A stretch of 64,000 nucleotides of DNA from Sphingobacterium sp. BN32 (GTDB taxonomy: Bacteria > Bacteroidota > Bacteroidia > Sphingobacteriales > Sphingobacteriaceae): contig NZ_CP129963.1 of the NCBI RefSeq assembly GCF_030503615.1, positions 3,410,001 to 3,474,000 on the forward strand, written 5' to 3'. Shown one piece after another: positions 44,231-53,119 of this stretch. Each line of letters starts with the position of its first letter. Within the stretch, counting starts at the first letter, position 1. The notes beneath the pieces were generated by a model. It made no database searches and was not told the DNA's origin. It was given only the letters and a program-made list of their open reading frames with translations. Both the position numbers and the translations under genes were made by a program.

Positions 44231-46035
44231 TCCTTTTCTACTGCAAAATACTGTCGAAGTGCTTGTACCTGTTTCAGGTTGAGCACTTTTTTTAGATCCT
44301 CATCCGAGGCTTCCCTCACCTTTTTAACAGATTTGAAGGTCTTCAACAATTTCTCTACCGTCACCTTCCCTATTCCCGGTATATTGTCCAGTTCGGATAC
44401 AAAGGTTTTCCGACTACGCTGATTACGGTGGAAGGTAATACCGAAGCGATGCGCTTCATCACGCAAATGCTGTATAATCTTTAAGGTTTCTGATTTTTTA
44501 TCTAAGTAGAGTGGATATTGGTCGCCAGGGTAAAACAGTTCTTCCAAGCGTTTTGCAATACCAATGACGGTGACTTGCTTCTCAATTCCCAACAATCTAA
44601 GACTCTTCAAGGCAGCTCCCAATTGTCCCTTTCCACCATCAATAACGATTAATTGAGGTAAAGTTTGGTCTTCGTCCAACAGTCTTCTGTATCTTCTAAA
44701 AACTGCTTCTTCCATCGTCGCAAAGTCATTGGGGCCTTCCACTGTCTTGACATTGAAATGCCTATAGTCTTTCTTCGAAGGTTTAGCATCTTTAAATACA
44801 ACGATCGCCGATACGGGATAATTACCTTGAATATTGGAGTTATCGAAACATTCGATATGACGAGGGAGTACCGGAAGGCGCAGGTCTTTCTGCATCTGTT
44901 TTAAAACACGTTCTGTCTTTACCTCTGGGTTGAGCTTCTCGTATTGCAACAAGCGCTCCTTTTTAAAGTAAGCCACGTTCTTGAGCGATAGGTCGAGTAG
45001 CTTTCGCTTCTCGCCCATTTTAGGCACTACAAATCGATTATCCTCATTCCCCTCGATGTCCAACTCGAACGGCACAATAATCTCCTTAGAATGGCTTCTA
45101 AAGCGAGATCTTATTTCGGGGATAGCAATCGCCAATAGCTCAGCATCGGACTCATCGAGGCGCTTTTTCATTTCCAGCGTCTGCGTTTGAATAATAACAC
45201 CATTCACCACCTTCAAGAAGTTGACAAAGGCATAGTTATCCTCCGAGGCAATACTGAATACATCCACATTCGTAATCGAGGAACTTACAACGGTAGACTT
45301 GCTTTGGTAGTTGGCAAGTTTGTCTAGCTTCATCTTAAACTTCTGCGCGCCTTCAAAATCCATCCGCCCTGCTGCTTCCTGCATCTGTTCTTTCAAACGG
45401 TTGGTCACCACAGTGATCTTGCCATTCAAAATATCCTTGATATCACTGAGGTTCTGGTTGTAATCTTCCTCGCTTTGATAGCCCTCACAGGGTCCTTTGC
45501 AATTACCAATCTGATATTCCAGACATACCTTAAATTTCCCTTTCGCGATATTCTCCTGGCTAAGACTCAGGTTACAGGTGCGTAAAGGGAAGAGTTCACG
45601 GATCATATCCAGAACGATGTGCATCATCCCTACAGAAGCGTAGGGACCGAAATATCGTGACCCGTCTTTGATATATCTGCGGGTCCAAAAGATGCGAGGG
45701 AAGCGTTCGTGTTTGATGACAATCCAAGGATAGGTCTTATCATCTTTCAGCATGACATTATATCGAGGCTGATGCTTTTTGATCAGGCTATTTTCCAAAA
45801 GCCAGGCATCGATCTCCGTGTCTACAATGGTAAAAGCAATGCGATTGATTTTCCGAACCAGCACACGAGTCTTGCTGTTCAGCTGATCAGAATTGACAAA
45901 ATAAGAGCCCACTCTATTCTTCAGATCTTTTGCCTTTCCGACATAGATTAAAGTTCCCTCTTTATCAAAGTATTGGTAAACCCCCGGTCTATGGGGTATC
46001 TTGGTCAATTCTTTCCTGTAATCAAATTCCATCAT
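44227..46035 (-). CDS. uvrC: Excinuclease ABC subunit C
   Basis: 602 residues, full length. The GIY-YIG nuclease domain at the N terminus (HRPGVYQYFDKEGTLIYVGK) makes the 3' incision. A Cys cluster (CNLSLSQENI...CLEYQIGNCKGPCEGY) is followed by the UVR motif (about 200-235) that binds UvrB, the RNase-H-like domain with ECFDNSNIQG and VIDGGKGQL for the 5' incision, and tandem HhH motifs at the end (IPGIGKVTVEKLL). Nucleotide excision repair. Converges on the SufT-like gene. Confidence 0.96.
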   Translation of the reverse strand: MMEFDYRKELTKIPHRPGVYQYFDKEGTLIYVGKAKDLKNRVGSYFVNSDQLNSKTRVLVRKINRIAFTIVDTEIDAWLLENSLIKKHQPRYNVMLKDDKTYPWIVIKHERFPRIFWTRRYIKDGSRYFGPYASVGMMHIVLDMIRELFPLRTCNLSLSQENIAKGKFKVCLEYQIGNCKGPCEGYQSEEDYNQNLSDIKDILNGKITVVTNRLKEQMQEAAGRMDFEGAQKFKMKLDKLANYQSKSTVVSSSITNVDVFSIASEDNYAFVNFLKVVNGVIIQTQTLEMKKRLDESDAELLAIAIPEIRSRFRSHSKEIIVPFELDIEGNEDNRFVVPKMGEKRKLLDLSLKNVAYFKKERLLQYEKLNPEVKTERVLKQMQKDLRLPVLPRHIECFDNSNIQGNYPVSAIVVFKDAKPSKKDYRHFNVKTVEGPNDFATMEEAVFRRYRRLLDEDQTLPQLIVIDGGKGQLGAALKSLRLLGIEKQVTVIGIAKRLEELFYPGDQYPLYLDKKSETLKIIQHLRDEAHRFGITFHRNQRSRKTFVSELDNIPGIGKVTVEKLLKTFKSVKKVREASDEDLKKVLNLKQVQALRQYFAVEKD

Positions 46036-46040
46036 TGCAT

Positions 46041-46086
46041 AAAAAAACCAGACTTCAATTTACGTAAATTTTCAGTCTGGTAAAAA
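46041..46086 (-). terminator. Intrinsic terminator of the PBP1A gene
   Basis: On the minus strand CCAGACT...AGTCTGG forms the base of a long hairpin continued by AAATTTACGTAAATT, and is followed by a T run. It lies in the 69-bp gap between PBP1A and uvrC, so uvrC is probably transcribed from its own promoter. Confidence 0.75.
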
Positions 46087-46104
46087 ATTGATATCGTTCT
46101 ACGA

Positions 46105-48366
46105 CTAGAATCCTAGTCGATCATCTTCTGTCAACGGAGTTTCCGTTCTACCTGGATCATTTCCATAAAATTGAGAGAAGTTTGAACAGTTCATCTCAAA
46201 GCGCGTTATTCCTCCTGGAGGCATTGGAAAGTCTTCTTGGGTATAGTGTAGATCCTTGTCGGCATAGACCCGTTTCATAAACAATCCGAATACCGGCATC
46301 GCCGCAGCGGCACCTTGTCCATATTGCATACTGCTAAAGCTAATGCCTCTATCCTCAGCACCTGTCCATACTCCCGCAACCAGATCCGGTGTAACACCAA
46401 TAAACCAAGCATCGGAGTTATCATTCGTCGTACCGGTCTTACCGCCAATTGGGTTTTTCAGTCCGCCGAAGTTTGGATCCCATCTCAATCGGTTACCCGT
46501 ACCGCCATCAACAACACCCTTCAACATATCCACCATAGCGTATGCTGTTTCGCTGTTCAAGGCTTTCAATACTTTTGGTGCTTTCTCATAAATTGGAGCA
46601 CCGTTCTTATCCTCTACTCGTAAAATCATGGTAGGTTCTACCCAAGTTCCTTGATTAACAAATGCGGAATAAGCCCCAACCATGTCATATAATGATGCAT
46701 CGTAAGAACCTAAAGCGATAGAAAGCTCATTCGGAATATTTGAATTAACACCCATACGCTTCGTTAGATCAGCGACGTTGGCTGCACCAACTTCATTGAT
46801 TAGATAGGCTGAAGCATAGTTCTGCGAGTATTTGATGGCATTTTTCAAGGTAATAGGGTCACCACCCTGCTGTGTTCCGCGAGGTGTCCAGTTACCGTAA
46901 GTTCTAGAATGGTTAGGAATAGATACACATGGTCCATAACCGTTATCAATCGCATACGCATAAACGAAAGGCTTCGCCGTCGAACCTACCTGACGAGTAC
47001 CTAAGCGCACCTGATCATATTTAAAATGTTCGAAGTTAATACCACCGACCCAAGCTTTGATATAGCCGGTCTTTGGCTCCATCGCCATCATCGCATTGCG
47101 CAAGAATAGCTTTGTATATTTGATAGAATCCATTGGCGTCATCGTGGTATCGATATTACCTTTCCAAGTGAATAGATTCATCTGAACTTTCTTATCAAAC
47201 TCCTTACGGATCTGCGCATCCGACAAACCTTCTGCCTTCAACGCGATATAACGATCTGAACGCTTCATTCCTTTTTCTAAAAGATTTGCGTTCTTACCGG
47301 TAAATGCATTACGACGCTTCCATTGTTTATCAAACTCACGCTGCAAGCGCGTCATCCACTCTTTCTGAGCGTCTTCAGCATGCTGTTGCATCTTATAGTT
47401 GATCGGCGTGTAGATTTTCAATCCATCACGATCTAAATCATAGGGTGTGCCATCGGGTTTTGTGATCGCTAGACGCTGAAATTCTTTTTTAATCTCTTCT
47501 TTTAACACCGCACGGAAATAGGGAGCTAAACCCTCACCATAGTTTGAAATCGTTAGTTTCAAACCTAAAGGTTTCTCTGACGCTTTTGCATAATCCTCCG
47601 CAGTGATAAAATTCTGATTACGCATATTCGACAACACCAAATTACGGCGTTGCAATGCACGTTCAGCTTGTCTAACCGGTGAATACTGCCCCGGACCTTT
47701 CAACATCCCAACTAACAATGCTGCCTGCTCGGCAGTTAACTTATCAGGAGTCGTATTGAAGTAAGTTCTAGCGGCCGACTTAATACCGAAGGTATTATAG
47801 GCGCCAAAGTCTACCGTATTGAAGTACATCATAATGATCTCTTCTTTGGTATAATTACGCTCTAAACGAACTGCGGTAATCCATTCCTGGAACTTCTGCA
47901 TGATCCGTTTCACGGAACTACGTGCTCTTTGCTCACCAAATAGATTTAATGCTAATTGCTGGGTAATTGTACTACCGCCTTGCTTATTTCCACTTAAGGT
48001 CAATAAAACCGTCGATAGCGTACGAGAATAATCGATACCCGAGTGCTCATAGAAACGCTTGTCTTCCGTGGAAACCAAGGCCTGCACTAGGAATGGAGAT
48101 AATTCAGAATATTTTACATTAGAACGATTATGCACGTAATAGGTACCTAATACGCGGTTATCGTCGGTAATAATTTCAGATGCTAAATTACTTTTGGGAT
48201 TTTCTAAGTCTTTGAAGGTTGGTAATTTTCCGAAAATACCGATGCGGACACTGAGTAGAAATAGTGCGCCTAGCAACACCAGTCCAATTAAGATTTTCCA
48301 GAAATTACGCGTATACCTTTTTACGTCTTCTTCGGTAAGATTACTACTTTTTGCTTCTCTCTTCAT
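46105..48366 (-). CDS. Class A penicillin-binding protein (PBP1A-like)
   Basis: 753 residues, bifunctional peptidoglycan synthase. One membrane anchor (about 27-45). The GT51 glycosyltransferase domain has STEDKRFYEHSGID with the catalytic Glu and GGSTITQQLALNLFGEQ. The transpeptidase domain has SxxK in GSTAKPFVYAY, SxN in YSQNYAS and KTGT in GGKTGTTNDNSDAWF. All catalytic motifs are intact. The short C-terminal tail is Pro/Gly and acidic. Confidence 0.95.
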   Translation of the reverse strand: MKREAKSSNLTEEDVKRYTRNFWKILIGLVLLGALFLLSVRIGIFGKLPTFKDLENPKSNLASEIITDDNRVLGTYYVHNRSNVKYSELSPFLVQALVSTEDKRFYEHSGIDYSRTLSTVLLTLSGNKQGGSTITQQLALNLFGEQRARSSVKRIMQKFQEWITAVRLERNYTKEEIIMMYFNTVDFGAYNTFGIKSAARTYFNTTPDKLTAEQAALLVGMLKGPGQYSPVRQAERALQRRNLVLSNMRNQNFITAEDYAKASEKPLGLKLTISNYGEGLAPYFRAVLKEEIKKEFQRLAITKPDGTPYDLDRDGLKIYTPINYKMQQHAEDAQKEWMTRLQREFDKQWKRRNAFTGKNANLLEKGMKRSDRYIALKAEGLSDAQIRKEFDKKVQMNLFTWKGNIDTTMTPMDSIKYTKLFLRNAMMAMEPKTGYIKAWVGGINFEHFKYDQVRLGTRQVGSTAKPFVYAYAIDNGYGPCVSIPNHSRTYGNWTPRGTQQGGDPITLKNAIKYSQNYASAYLINEVGAANVADLTKRMGVNSNIPNELSIALGSYDASLYDMVGAYSAFVNQGTWVEPTMILRVEDKNGAPIYEKAPKVLKALNSETAYAMVDMLKGVVDGGTGNRLRWDPNFGGLKNPIGGKTGTTNDNSDAWFIGVTPDLVAGVWTGAEDRGISFSSMQYGQGAAAAMPVFGLFMKRVYADKDLHYTQEDFPMPPGGITRFEMNCSNFSQFYGNDPGRTETPLTEDDRLGF

Positions 48367-48462
48367 TTGTTAATTAATGAAACCACGAAAGCCTCACTCA
48401 CTGTGTGATAGTTTCGATTTTCTATAACATCAGTAAGTGTGCCAATTGTTAGATTACAGGTA

Positions 48463-48470
48463 CAAAAGTA
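48463..48470 (-). promoter_or_regulatory. -7 box TACTTTTG of PBP1A
   Basis: A TAnnTTTG match on the minus strand about 97 nt upstream of the ATG, with a TTTG (48487-48490) at 16-bp spacing, shorter than usual. The box is inside the GGTAC-AAAA-GTACC palindrome. Confidence 0.45.
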
Positions 48471-48653
48471 CCATATTTTTCTGGACCAAACGGAATATAC
48501 GAAAAATGAAGAAATATTTTTCTGGACAATGTGTTTAAACAATGGATAAAACGCTGTTTCTGCCGAATTGTAAAATCATTTCTACATTCGGAATGAGTTT
48601 ATTTTCCGCGGTAATAATGTTTTATCTATTTGCGATAATCGTTTTCAAATACC

Positions 48654-48661
48654 TACCTTCG
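48654..48661 (+). promoter_or_regulatory. -7-like box TACCTTCG of the MFS gene
   Basis: It ends 7 nt before the ATG and is identical to the box before the DUF255 gene (27947-27954). Confidence 0.4.
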
Positions 48662-48668
48662 CAATAGT

Positions 48669-49892
48669 ATGCTGGCGAAAATCAACACTAAATCTGGGCT
48701 ATTTTTCATCTTTCTCACTGTGGTATTAGACTCAATAGGTCTGGGTATAATCATCCCGGTGATGCCCGCCTTGATCAAAGAGCTAATTCATGGAGATATC
48801 AGCCAAGCCTCCTCCTATGGCGGATGGCTTACATTCTGCTATGCCTTTATGCAGTTTTTCTTTGCGGCAGTACTAGGCAATTTAAGCGATCGATATGGAC
48901 GAAGACCGGTACTGTTATGTTCGTTATTTGGCTTCGCCATAAATTACATCCTGATTGGATTTGCACCGAGCATATTTTGGCTGTTTGTAGGTCGTATTGT
49001 TGCCGGTATCACGGGAGCTAGCCATACCGTCGCAGCAGCTTATATCGCGGATGTCAGCACGCCACAGAACAAAGCGCAAAACTTTGGTTTATTAGGTGCA
49101 GCGTTTGGATTAGGATTTATAATCGGCCCTGTATTAGGCGGTTTACTTGGTCATTATGGACCAAGAGTGCCGTTCTTCGCTGCCGCAGGCTTAACATTCT
49201 TCAATTTTCTTTACGGTTATTTCATTGTTCCAGAGTCGTTGAAACCCGAAAACAGACGGCCCTTTAGCTGGAAAAATGCTAACCCCATCGGGAGCTTCCG
49301 ACATATTGGTCGTTATGTGCATATTCAGCCACTCGTCCTTTGTATCTTCCTGATCAATATTGCTGCCCATGCTGTTCAAAGCACCTGGTCCTACTATACC
49401 ATGGAGCGATTCGATTGGAATGAACGGATGATTGGTTATTCACTCGGATTTATCGGGGTCTTATTAACTATCGTGCAAGCCGGCTTAATACGAATCATCA
49501 TCCCTAAAATAGGAATACCGAAAAGCATCATCTTTGGACTTTTACTGAGCTGTATCTCCTTCCTGATGATGGGCCTAGCAGGTTCAACTGCCATGCTCTA
49601 TATCTCCAGTATTTTCTACGTGTTCTCCGGCATCGCCGGCCCGGCGATACAGAGTTCGATCTCTAATCAAACGCCAGCAAACGAGCAGGGGCAGATACAA
49701 GGGGGATTGACCTGCATTATCAGTTTGACCGCTATCATCGGCCCATTGATGATGACCAGCCTATTTTCGTTCTTTACGAAAAAGAGCACCACGCTGTATA
49801 TGCCTAGTGCTCCATTTTATCTCGCTAGTTTATTAGGCTTAATCGCCTGTCTGACTGCCTTACAATATTTTAGAAAACGACCGAAAGATTAA
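48669..49892 (+). CDS. MFS transporter, TetA-like drug:H+ antiporter family
   Basis: 407 residues, 12 membrane helices. Signature motifs are LDSIGLGIIIPVMPAL in helix 1, the loop 2-3 motif A GNLSDRYGRRPVLL, and the antiporter motif C region LGAAFGLGFIIGPVLGG in helix 5. Similar to TCR/Tet-type tetracycline efflux proteins, but chromosomal relatives often carry other substrates, so a resistance role is not shown. It ends tail-to-tail with ispF (TTAA overlap). Confidence 0.88.
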   Translation: MLAKINTKSGLFFIFLTVVLDSIGLGIIIPVMPALIKELIHGDISQASSYGGWLTFCYAFMQFFFAAVLGNLSDRYGRRPVLLCSLFGFAINYILIGFAPSIFWLFVGRIVAGITGASHTVAAAYIADVSTPQNKAQNFGLLGAAFGLGFIIGPVLGGLLGHYGPRVPFFAAAGLTFFNFLYGYFIVPESLKPENRRPFSWKNANPIGSFRHIGRYVHIQPLVLCIFLINIAAHAVQSTWSYYTMERFDWNERMIGYSLGFIGVLLTIVQAGLIRIIIPKIGIPKSIIFGLLLSCISFLMMGLAGSTAMLYISSIFYVFSGIAGPAIQSSISNQTPANEQGQIQGGLTCIISLTAIIGPLMMTSLFSFFTKKSTTLYMPSAPFYLASLLGLIACLTALQYFRKRPKD

Positions 49893-50371
49893 TCTGCTTT
49901 CTGTATTAAACAAACTGCATAAGCAACAACACCCTCCTCACGACCGATAAAACCCATCGTTTCGTTCGTTGTCGCCTTTATCGAAACATCCTCTACAGAT
50001 ATCCCTGCCGCCTCGGCGATATTGATTTTCATTTGTGGAATATATGGCTTAATCTTTGGCGCTTCCAAACAAAGCATCCCATCGATGTTTCCAAGTTCAT
50101 ATCCCTTCTCTTTAATTAAAGCTACGCAGTGCTTCAATAGGTCTAAACTATTCGCGCCTTTCCAACGGTCATCTGTATTGGGAAAATGATAGCCGATATC
50201 TTCCAAGTTAGCAGCGCCGAGAATGGCATCACAAATCGCATGCGCCAATACATCCGCATCAGAATGTCCGAACGCACCGGCATGGTGCTCCAGTTTGACG
50301 CCTCCAACAACAAAGGGATGCCCTTCACGCATTTGATGCACATCAAATCCAAATCCTACTTTTATTTTCAT
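49889..50371 (-). CDS. ispF: 2-C-methyl-D-erythritol 2,4-cyclodiphosphate synthase
   Basis: 160 residues from the ATG at 50371; the longer frame to 50419 adds 16 residues not found in the family. It forms the MEP cyclodiphosphate that IspG uses. Metal ligands Asp-His in GFDVHQ and the His in GHSDADVLAHAICDAILGA are present, as are HFPNTDDRW and the C-terminal KATTNETMGFIGREEG. Homotrimeric, Zn-dependent in studied species. Confidence 0.95.
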   Translation of the reverse strand: MKIKVGFGFDVHQMREGHPFVVGGVKLEHHAGAFGHSDADVLAHAICDAILGAANLEDIGYHFPNTDDRWKGANSLDLLKHCVALIKEKGYELGNIDGMLCLEAPKIKPYIPQMKINIAEAAGISVEDVSIKATTNETMGFIGREEGVVAYAVCLIQKAD

Positions 50372-50518
50372 ATTGTTACGAAGATACAGCAATATCTTAT
50401 GTAAAAAAAGTGGAAGCAAATCCGCTATTTCAAGCTATTATTCCAACATTTTACTACAAATCATTAAAAATCACAGCTTACTGTGCAGGAAACTCATTTT
50501 CCTATAATATATATTTAC

Positions 50519-50526
50519 TACTTTTG
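50519..50526 (+). promoter_or_regulatory. -7 box TACTTTTG of gldJ
   Basis: A TAnnTTTG match 21 nt upstream of the ATG at 50548. A TTTT at 50497-50500 stands near the expected -33 position. Confidence 0.45.
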
Positions 50527-50547
50527 GATTTAAAATCCTCATTATTT

Positions 50548-52074
50548 ATGATGTATTCGAAAAAAATATTAATTCCAACACTCTGCCTAGCCTTCGGTTT
50601 ATTAATATTTAGCTCGTGTAGTAAAAGCCACAACAGTAATTATTCGTCGAAAACGGGCGTGAAGTACAACGATCCGTACAACGGCGGTCTGCAGATCAAT
50701 CGTAAAGTGAAAGAGGCACCAGGTCCAGGCCTTGTCGGCATTGAAGGCGGAACTTTCGTGATGGGAGGTAGCCTCAATGAAGATCTGGGCTATGACTATG
50801 ACAATGCCAAACGTCGTGTGACTGTAGCATCGTTCTATATAGACGAAACAGAGGTCTCGAATGCAGACTGGTTAGAATACCTTCAATGGATTGCGCAAAG
50901 CTATCCTGAGGACGGAAAGATGTATTACGACGCACTTCCTGATTCATTAGTGTGGCGCCATCCCCTATCCTATAATGAACCTTACGTTAATTTATACCTC
51001 AGACATCCTTCGTTTCAAGACTACCCTGTTGTTGGGGTAAGTTGGGAGCAAGCCAATGCTTATTGTCAATGGCGTACAGATCGCGTAAATGAAAATATCC
51101 TTCGCGAGTCGGGAGTCCTGATGGACTATAAAACGATGAGTAGCCAACAAACAAAGCCTGAAACAGGATTCAACACCGAACTTTATTTGAACGGACAAAT
51201 CCGCGGAGCAAACGTGGATGGCAAAAACATGCCGAAAGATAACAGCATCGGTGCTGCCAAAGACGCTCGTCGCCCTGTACGTATGGAAGATGGGATATTG
51301 AAACAACCGTACCGTTTACCAACAGAAGCAGAATGGGAATACGCAGCCCTTGGCTTAATTGGAAACTCTTTCCAAGGCAATATCCAAACTGCTCGTACCT
51401 ATCCTTGGGATGGTTTAGGCGTGCGTTCCGCACAGCGTAAATCGCAAGGTAAGATGTTAGCAAACTTCAAAATTACATCCGGTAATAATATGGGTGTAGC
51501 CGGCAACTTGAATGATGGCGGCGATATTACGGTACCCGTACGCGCTTATATGCCAAATGACTTTGGTTTGTATAATATGGCGGGAAATGTGAATGAATGG
51601 GTAAGTGATGTTTACCGTCAGTTATCTTTTGAAGACTTTGAAGATTTCAATCCTTATCGTGGACATGTGTTCATGGATAATCAATATGAAGACGCACAGA
51701 CGCGTACGCTAGCTAAAGACCAGTATGGAAGACCTATTAAAGTTCCTGCAAAAGCAGCCCGCAAACAAACTTGGGAGGAACTGCAGCAAGCAAAGACGAT
51801 AGACTCTATCAACATGGGAGCAGCGCCAGCATACGATCATGATGTTCGTGGCTATTTAGATGAAGAACAAAAAGCATTATTCGGAAAAGCTACGTTGGTG
51901 AATGATAAATCGCGCGTATATAAAGGAGGATCATGGAACGATAGAGCTTACTGGTTGAACCCGGCAACACGTCGCTTCGCTCAGCAAGATCAGTCTAGTG
52001 CCATGATTGGATTCCGTTGTGCCATGACGATGGTTGGAAATGTGTATGGACCAGCGTCCAATACCCGTCGCTAA
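50548..52074 (+). CDS. gldJ: Gliding motility/type IX secretion lipoprotein GldJ
   Basis: 508 residues from the ATG at 50548; upstream frame lacks a signal peptide and lies before the promoter. Lipoprotein signal with lipobox FSSC (Cys24). The body is a formylglycine-generating-enzyme/SUMF1 fold (GIEGGTFVMGG, DETEVSNADWLEYL, RLPTEAEWEYAA, GNVNEWVSDVY, GGSWNDRAYW, GFRCA), used structurally rather than as an enzyme in GldJ and GldK. In Flavobacterium johnsoniae, GldJ is needed for gliding and stability of other Gld proteins. The C terminus is basic and short. Confidence 0.92.
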   Translation: MMYSKKILIPTLCLAFGLLIFSSCSKSHNSNYSSKTGVKYNDPYNGGLQINRKVKEAPGPGLVGIEGGTFVMGGSLNEDLGYDYDNAKRRVTVASFYIDETEVSNADWLEYLQWIAQSYPEDGKMYYDALPDSLVWRHPLSYNEPYVNLYLRHPSFQDYPVVGVSWEQANAYCQWRTDRVNENILRESGVLMDYKTMSSQQTKPETGFNTELYLNGQIRGANVDGKNMPKDNSIGAAKDARRPVRMEDGILKQPYRLPTEAEWEYAALGLIGNSFQGNIQTARTYPWDGLGVRSAQRKSQGKMLANFKITSGNNMGVAGNLNDGGDITVPVRAYMPNDFGLYNMAGNVNEWVSDVYRQLSFEDFEDFNPYRGHVFMDNQYEDAQTRTLAKDQYGRPIKVPAKAARKQTWEELQQAKTIDSINMGAAPAYDHDVRGYLDEEQKALFGKATLVNDKSRVYKGGSWNDRAYWLNPATRRFAQQDQSSAMIGFRCAMTMVGNVYGPASNTRR

Positions 52075-52100
52075 TCGACTCCATAATTAGATATAAAGAA

Positions 52101-52134
52101 AAGGGCTTTGAAATATTTCAAAGCCCTTTTCTTT
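52101..52134. terminator. Strong bidirectional terminator after gldJ
   Basis: AAGGGCTTTGAAA pairs perfectly with TTTCAAAGCCCTT (52101-52113 with 52116-52128), with A-rich and T-rich flanks. It separates gldJ from the converging glycogen-synthase-like gene. Confidence 0.9.
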
Positions 52135-52154
52135 ATGTGAATCTGAAGTAAAAT

Positions 52155-52976
52155 CTATGCAGATACTTCTTCGTTTACAAATTCATCATACAAATCTCCG
52201 AACGCTTCATAATCGTCATCAGACGCAGGAGCGAATACGCGGATGTTGTTGTCTTTGATATAAGACATAATTTCTGGGTCGATGTTCTCATCAGATTTAA
52301 CCACCACGTCTGTAAATGACAAGGCGCCTTTTGTTAAATCTACAAAACTTCCAGATCCATAAGCAGCAAGATCAGCGGCGTCGATATCAACCTGAGATGC
52401 TAATTCCGCATACTTCGTACCTAAGGATGCGTTTGCAAAGTCTTCCTCGTATAAGGAATAGAATACTTTAGCATCTTTAAAGGTAGGATCATCTTTGTAG
52501 GCAGTCTTTAAGTAAGCAGGAACCATAGCTGTAAACCAACCGTGGCAATGTACTACATCCGGAGACCAGCCTAATTTCTTAACCGTTTCCAATGCTCCTT
52601 TACAGAAGAACAGAGAACGCTCGTTGTTGTCATCAAAGAACTTCCCACTCTCATCACGAAAGACCTTCTTCCGCTGGAAATATTCCTCATTATCTAAGAA
52701 ATACACCTGCATCCTTGCCGCAGGCAATGATGCTACTTTAATAATTAGCGGATTATCATTATTGTCCACCACAATGTTCATTCCCGACAACCTTATCACT
52801 TCATGAAGACGATTTCTGCGCTCATTAATATTACCAAAACGAGGCATCAGAATCCGAATTTCGAATCCTTTTTCTTGCATCGCATGTGGTAACTGGCGTG
52901 TAATTTCAGAAATTTTACTTAATTCAAGGAAAGGCGACATTTCATGGGTTATAAACAAGATTTTCGTTTTTGCCAT
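52155..52976 (-). CDS. Glycogen-synthase-like GT5 N-domain protein, probably non-catalytic
   Basis: 273 residues from the ATG at 52976. It matches only the N-terminal Rossmann half of GlgA (about 240 residues) and lacks the C-terminal donor-binding half. The ADP-glucose motif KTGGLADV of GlgA aligns with ELSKISEI, the HAHDWH segment reads HCHGWF, and the NLAYQG His is replaced (FYSLYEEDF). So glucan synthesis is unlikely. It is divergent from panC, an arrangement I believe recurs in Bacteroidota. Function unknown; often misannotated as glycogen synthase. Confidence 0.75.
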   Translation of the reverse strand: MAKTKILFITHEMSPFLELSKISEITRQLPHAMQEKGFEIRILMPRFGNINERRNRLHEVIRLSGMNIVVDNNDNPLIIKVASLPAARMQVYFLDNEEYFQRKKVFRDESGKFFDDNNERSLFFCKGALETVKKLGWSPDVVHCHGWFTAMVPAYLKTAYKDDPTFKDAKVFYSLYEEDFANASLGTKYAELASQVDIDAADLAAYGSGSFVDLTKGALSFTDVVVKSDENIDPEIMSYIKDNNIRVFAPASDDDYEAFGDLYDEFVNEEVSA

Positions 52977-53119
52977 CTCCAAAGTTTTTTTTAATATTGA
53001 ATAGTAAAATCGGTCTACAAAGGTACTAATAATAAATGAATTTTACAATTCCTTAAAAATCATCATTTTATAATTCAAACATTATTCCTCACTTTTGTAC
53101 CTTATTTTAAAAAACAGAA

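Larger units (their letters stand above)
48367..48668. other. Divergent promoter region, PBP1A and MFS transporter
   Basis: About 300 non-coding bases. It holds a perfect 14-bp direct repeat ATATTTTTCTGGAC (48473-48486 and 48514-48527, 41 bp start to start) and a GGTAC-AAAA-GTACC palindrome (48459-48472) overlapping the PBP1A -7 box. These look like regulator-binding sites. Confidence 0.6.

Noticed and set aside
48669-49892. The TetA-like MFS gene as a tetracycline resistance determinant.
   Set aside because: Only family-level motifs are visible and the gene lies in a core chromosomal context without mobile flanks.
50372-50419. Extra 16 residues at the IspF N terminus.
   Set aside because: IspF proteins normally begin at the M-K-I-x-V-G-F-G-F-D-V-H segment, starting here at 50371.
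50410-50547. 46-residue N-terminal extension of GldJ in the open frame.
   Set aside because: It precedes the -7 box and hides the lipoprotein signal peptide, so it is untranslated sequence.
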